Assembly: GCA_014379815.1 (NCBI GenBank)
Contig: JACMLA010000223.1
Coordinates: 1-9,589 of the forward strand
Length of the DNA: 9,589 nucleotides
Origin: Bryobacteraceae bacterium
GTDB taxonomy: Bacteria; Acidobacteriota; Terriglobia; Bryobacterales; Bryobacteraceae
Direction of reading: 5' to 3'
Below, in pieces: positions 7,858-9,589 of this stretch (position 1 is the first letter of the stretch; every line of letters begins with the position of its first letter). Position numbers and translations under genes: made by a program. The notes beneath the pieces were generated by a model. It saw only the letters and a program-made list of their open reading frames with translations, was not told where the DNA came from and did no database searches.

Positions 7858-9589
7858 TTAACTCTTCTCCGGTAATAACAACGAGGTGTGAATGGCAACC
7901 CTGATCGGCAGTTGCAGCGTGATCGCAGCCATATGCGCGGCGTCGCGACCCCATTCCAGACCTCTCGGCTGGGCGGGAACTGGCTTCTTTGCAGAGACAG
8001 CCATATAGCCGCCCTGCACAGCAACGCTCGGCCATGCCAGATCGTTCCAGCTGGCCATAGCAGGCGTCGCGACCTCGTCCAGACCGAAGCGCCCAGCGCC
8101 TGCAAGTTCCTGAATCACGAAGTACCAGCCGGGCTCGCTCGCCAGTTCCGCAGGGCTGATCTCGAATCCAAAGTAGGCCGTGTCCAGCCCCGGGAGCCCT
8201 TGAAAGAGCGGAAAGACCTGCGTTGCCCCTGGCTTGCGAAAAGGACCATCGGGCTCTGCCCTGGCGAGAAAAACTGCGGCTTCGTTAAGCCGCGAAACAA
8301 TTCGGCTTCGAAGGACGATGACGCTGCGCTCTCCAAGTGGGATGTGAGAGCCGAGCCGATCTTCGGGTTTCCATCCCCGAATCGGTGCCACATCATGCGA
8401 TGCTGACGACATCCGGGTTTCGAAGAAGCGAGTGAGGAGTGTGGAGGTGCGGTCTAACGCAACGCCGCGCCACAGCAGTTCCCGGGCGAGTTCGTGATTC
8501 GCGCCCACGATCAATGCCTCTATGAAACTGCTATTGCTCTCCAGTAGTCCCGCTGCATCGTGTGGGATATCAATGCCAGAAAGCAAGTATGCAGGATCCA
8601 ACCAGGCGGCAAGGGGCTGCGTAAACGCTGGAGTTGTTACCACGCCCGCAGCATCGCTGACACGGGTACTGTCTCCAAGCGTAACCCGCGACGCGAATCG
8701 AGCCGTAGCCCGGAAAGGATCAGCCGGAGCTGACGGACTTGGCCACGCCAGCGCCTTCGGGGTAATAACGCTCTGGACTGCGGGCTGCCGTGAGGCGGAA
8801 GCCGCAACAAAGGCGGTAACCATGTCTTGCTGCTTCTGCGGCACGGCTTCGGGTATCGACGCAGTTGCCAAAGACATCATTGAGGCTGTCGTGCCAGTGG
8901 TTGGCGCCAGCGATGCACCACTCGCTATGGCCTCCCTTACCTTGGCTTTTGTGACTAGCCTTGGGGACACAGGCGGAAGGGCTCCAGGCCAAACACTTAG
9001 TGTGTTGTGCATGGCTACTGACCGGCGGATCCCCTGACCTGCTTTGCGTGATGCAAGCGGAGCCTTCGTGAGTAGGATGCGTCGGAACGCGGCGTCGAGA
9101 ACCGCTCCAGGTACCACGCTCGCAATTAGTTGGGCCGCGGCGGTTGTACTTGCTGCTCGCATTCTCGGAAGGGCCGGAGCCATGGCGACTAACGCGTTCG
9201 CTCCGCTAAGTGGCGCCATGTTCCTTGCATACAATCTCGATGAAACAAGCTCGGCTACCAAAGCGCCGCCATGCTCTCTTCGGGCACGCTCGAGGTTGCC
9301 GGCCTGACGCCATGCCTCATCCACCAGCTCTTCCTGATGCTGCCGCACCAGGCTAGCCCCCAGGCCGGCCGCAACTCGCCGTCTGGGATCCAGATTCAGA
9401 TCACTCAGCCATCCGGGGACTGGCCTGGTCTGGCCTGACGCGATGCTTCCATAAACCGGCAATCCCACAACGGGCACTCCACTAACCGGAAGATGTTCCA
9501 GGTCCATTCCCAATCGTTTGGCCGAGGCCTCCACAGCAGGACCCGTCCAGTTCGCCGCCGATCCGACAGGCCGAAGTGCGCCCTCAAAA
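7858..9589 (-). CDS. Conserved protein of unknown function, 5'-truncated, at least 576 aa
   Basis: This is the first visible gene of the trio. The frame stays open to the right edge of the window. A GTG at 9532-9534 could be read as a start, but coding-looking sequence continues upstream of it (LRPVGSAANWTGPA), so the real start is probably outside. Fragment residues about 40-100 contain PVYG, then GWLSDLNLDPRRRVAAGLG and HQEELVDEAWRQAG, which look helical. An Ala/Ser/Thr-rich, less ordered middle follows at about 215-320. The C-terminal third carries SGIDIP, FIEALIVGANHELARELLW at about 355-373, VIVLRSRIVSRLNEAAVFLA, LDTAYFGFEIS, EPGWYFVIQE and RFGLDE at about 500-505. From memory, these segments match a large conserved hypothetical family, whose usual version of the middle motif reads closer to FIEAYMVGLNHEM followed by ELLWREYPTDQRG. 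Here the stretch after ELLWR (GVALDRTSTLL) diverges. No membrane segment is evident. Only 3 bases separate its stop from the next ATG. Function is unknown. Confidence 0.85.
   Translation of the reverse strand, partial: FEGALRPVGSAANWTGPAVEASAKRLGMDLEHLPVSGVPVVGLPVYGSIASGQTRPVPGWLSDLNLDPRRRVAAGLGASLVRQHQEELVDEAWRQAGNLERARREHGGALVAELVSSRLYARNMAPLSGANALVAMAPALPRMRAASTTAAAQLIASVVPGAVLDAAFRRILLTKAPLASRKAGQGIRRSVAMHNTLSVWPGALPPVSPRLVTKAKVREAIASGASLAPTTGTTASMMSLATASIPEAVPQKQQDMVTAFVAASASRQPAVQSVITPKALAWPSPSAPADPFRATARFASRVTLGDSTRVSDAAGVVTTPAFTQPLAAWLDPAYLLSGIDIPHDAAGLLESNSSFIEALIVGANHELARELLWRGVALDRTSTLLTRFFETRMSSASHDVAPIRGWKPEDRLGSHIPLGERSVIVLRSRIVSRLNEAAVFLARAEPDGPFRKPGATQVFPLFQGLPGLDTAYFGFEISPAELASEPGWYFVIQELAGAGRFGLDEVATPAMASWNDLAWPSVAVQGGYMAVSAKKPVPAQPRGLEWGRDAAHMAAITLQLPIRVAIHTSLLLPEKS
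7867..7870 (-). promoter_or_regulatory. Shine-Dalgarno site for the 1162-residue gene
   Basis: Read on the minus strand, the sequence is GGAGAAGAGTTAAGTC followed by ATG. The GGAG core sits 12 bases before the ATG, inside the last codons of the upstream gene (they encode Pro-Glu-Lys-Ser before TAA). It supports the ATG at 7852-7854 and suggests that ribosomes finishing the first gene restart on the second. Confidence 0.55.

Noticed and set aside
7888..8406. Plus-strand open frame of 172 codons
   Set aside because: It is antisense to the well-patterned C-terminal part of the first trio gene. The translation is compositionally odd and shows no recognisable motif.
8522..9037. Plus-strand open frame of 171 codons, Ala/Val-rich
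   Set aside because: It is antisense to the Ala/Ser/Thr-rich middle of the first trio gene. Its Ala/Ser/Gly richness simply mirrors the GC-rich codons of that gene.
9532..9534. GTG as the true start of the first trio gene
   Set aside because: The frame remains open for all 18 codons up to the window edge, with plausible protein sequence, and I see no Shine-Dalgarno site just upstream of the GTG. A start outside the window is more likely.

Overview
The window is about 99% protein coding. It holds two gene blocks that face each other and no recognisable RNA gene, insertion sequence, CRISPR array or prophage integrase. The composition is moderately GC-rich. The left block pairs an ASPIC/UnbV (CRTAC1-like) FG-GAP protein with a TPR protein, a combination that is especially common in Acidobacteriota (Solibacter/Koribacter-like genomes). 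That makes a soil acidobacterium or a similar metagenomic lineage the best guess, but this is inference from gene content, not a phylogenetic result.

Left block, plus strand (1..2852): the 3' part of an FG-GAP/ASPIC-UnbV gene whose start lies outside the window; a 350-residue TPR protein whose ATG overlaps the preceding stop (ATGA); and, 30 bases further on, a complete Gfo/Idh/MocA-family NAD(P)-dependent oxidoreductase. The spacing suggests one transcript. The first two are probably cell-envelope proteins working together, and the oxidoreductase suggests carbohydrate or polyol metabolism.

Right block, minus strand (9589..2861, read right to left): three large, tightly packed genes with gaps of 3 and 5 bases. 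They encode a protein of at least 576 residues (N-terminus outside the window), a 1162-residue protein and a 499-residue protein. None has a catalytic signature I can name, and the two complete N-termini show no signal peptide or membrane segment. All three carry strongly patterned motifs, such as DPLWLLGRQWQMGE, LGGQPYGILPV and FIEALIVGANHELARELLW. I remember these from large conserved 'hypothetical' proteins in varied bacteria, which suggests one co-conserved system of unknown function. This trio is the most interesting content of the window.

The two blocks converge with only 8 bases between stop codons. A weak 7-bp inverted repeat spans the junction, and there is no classical terminator.
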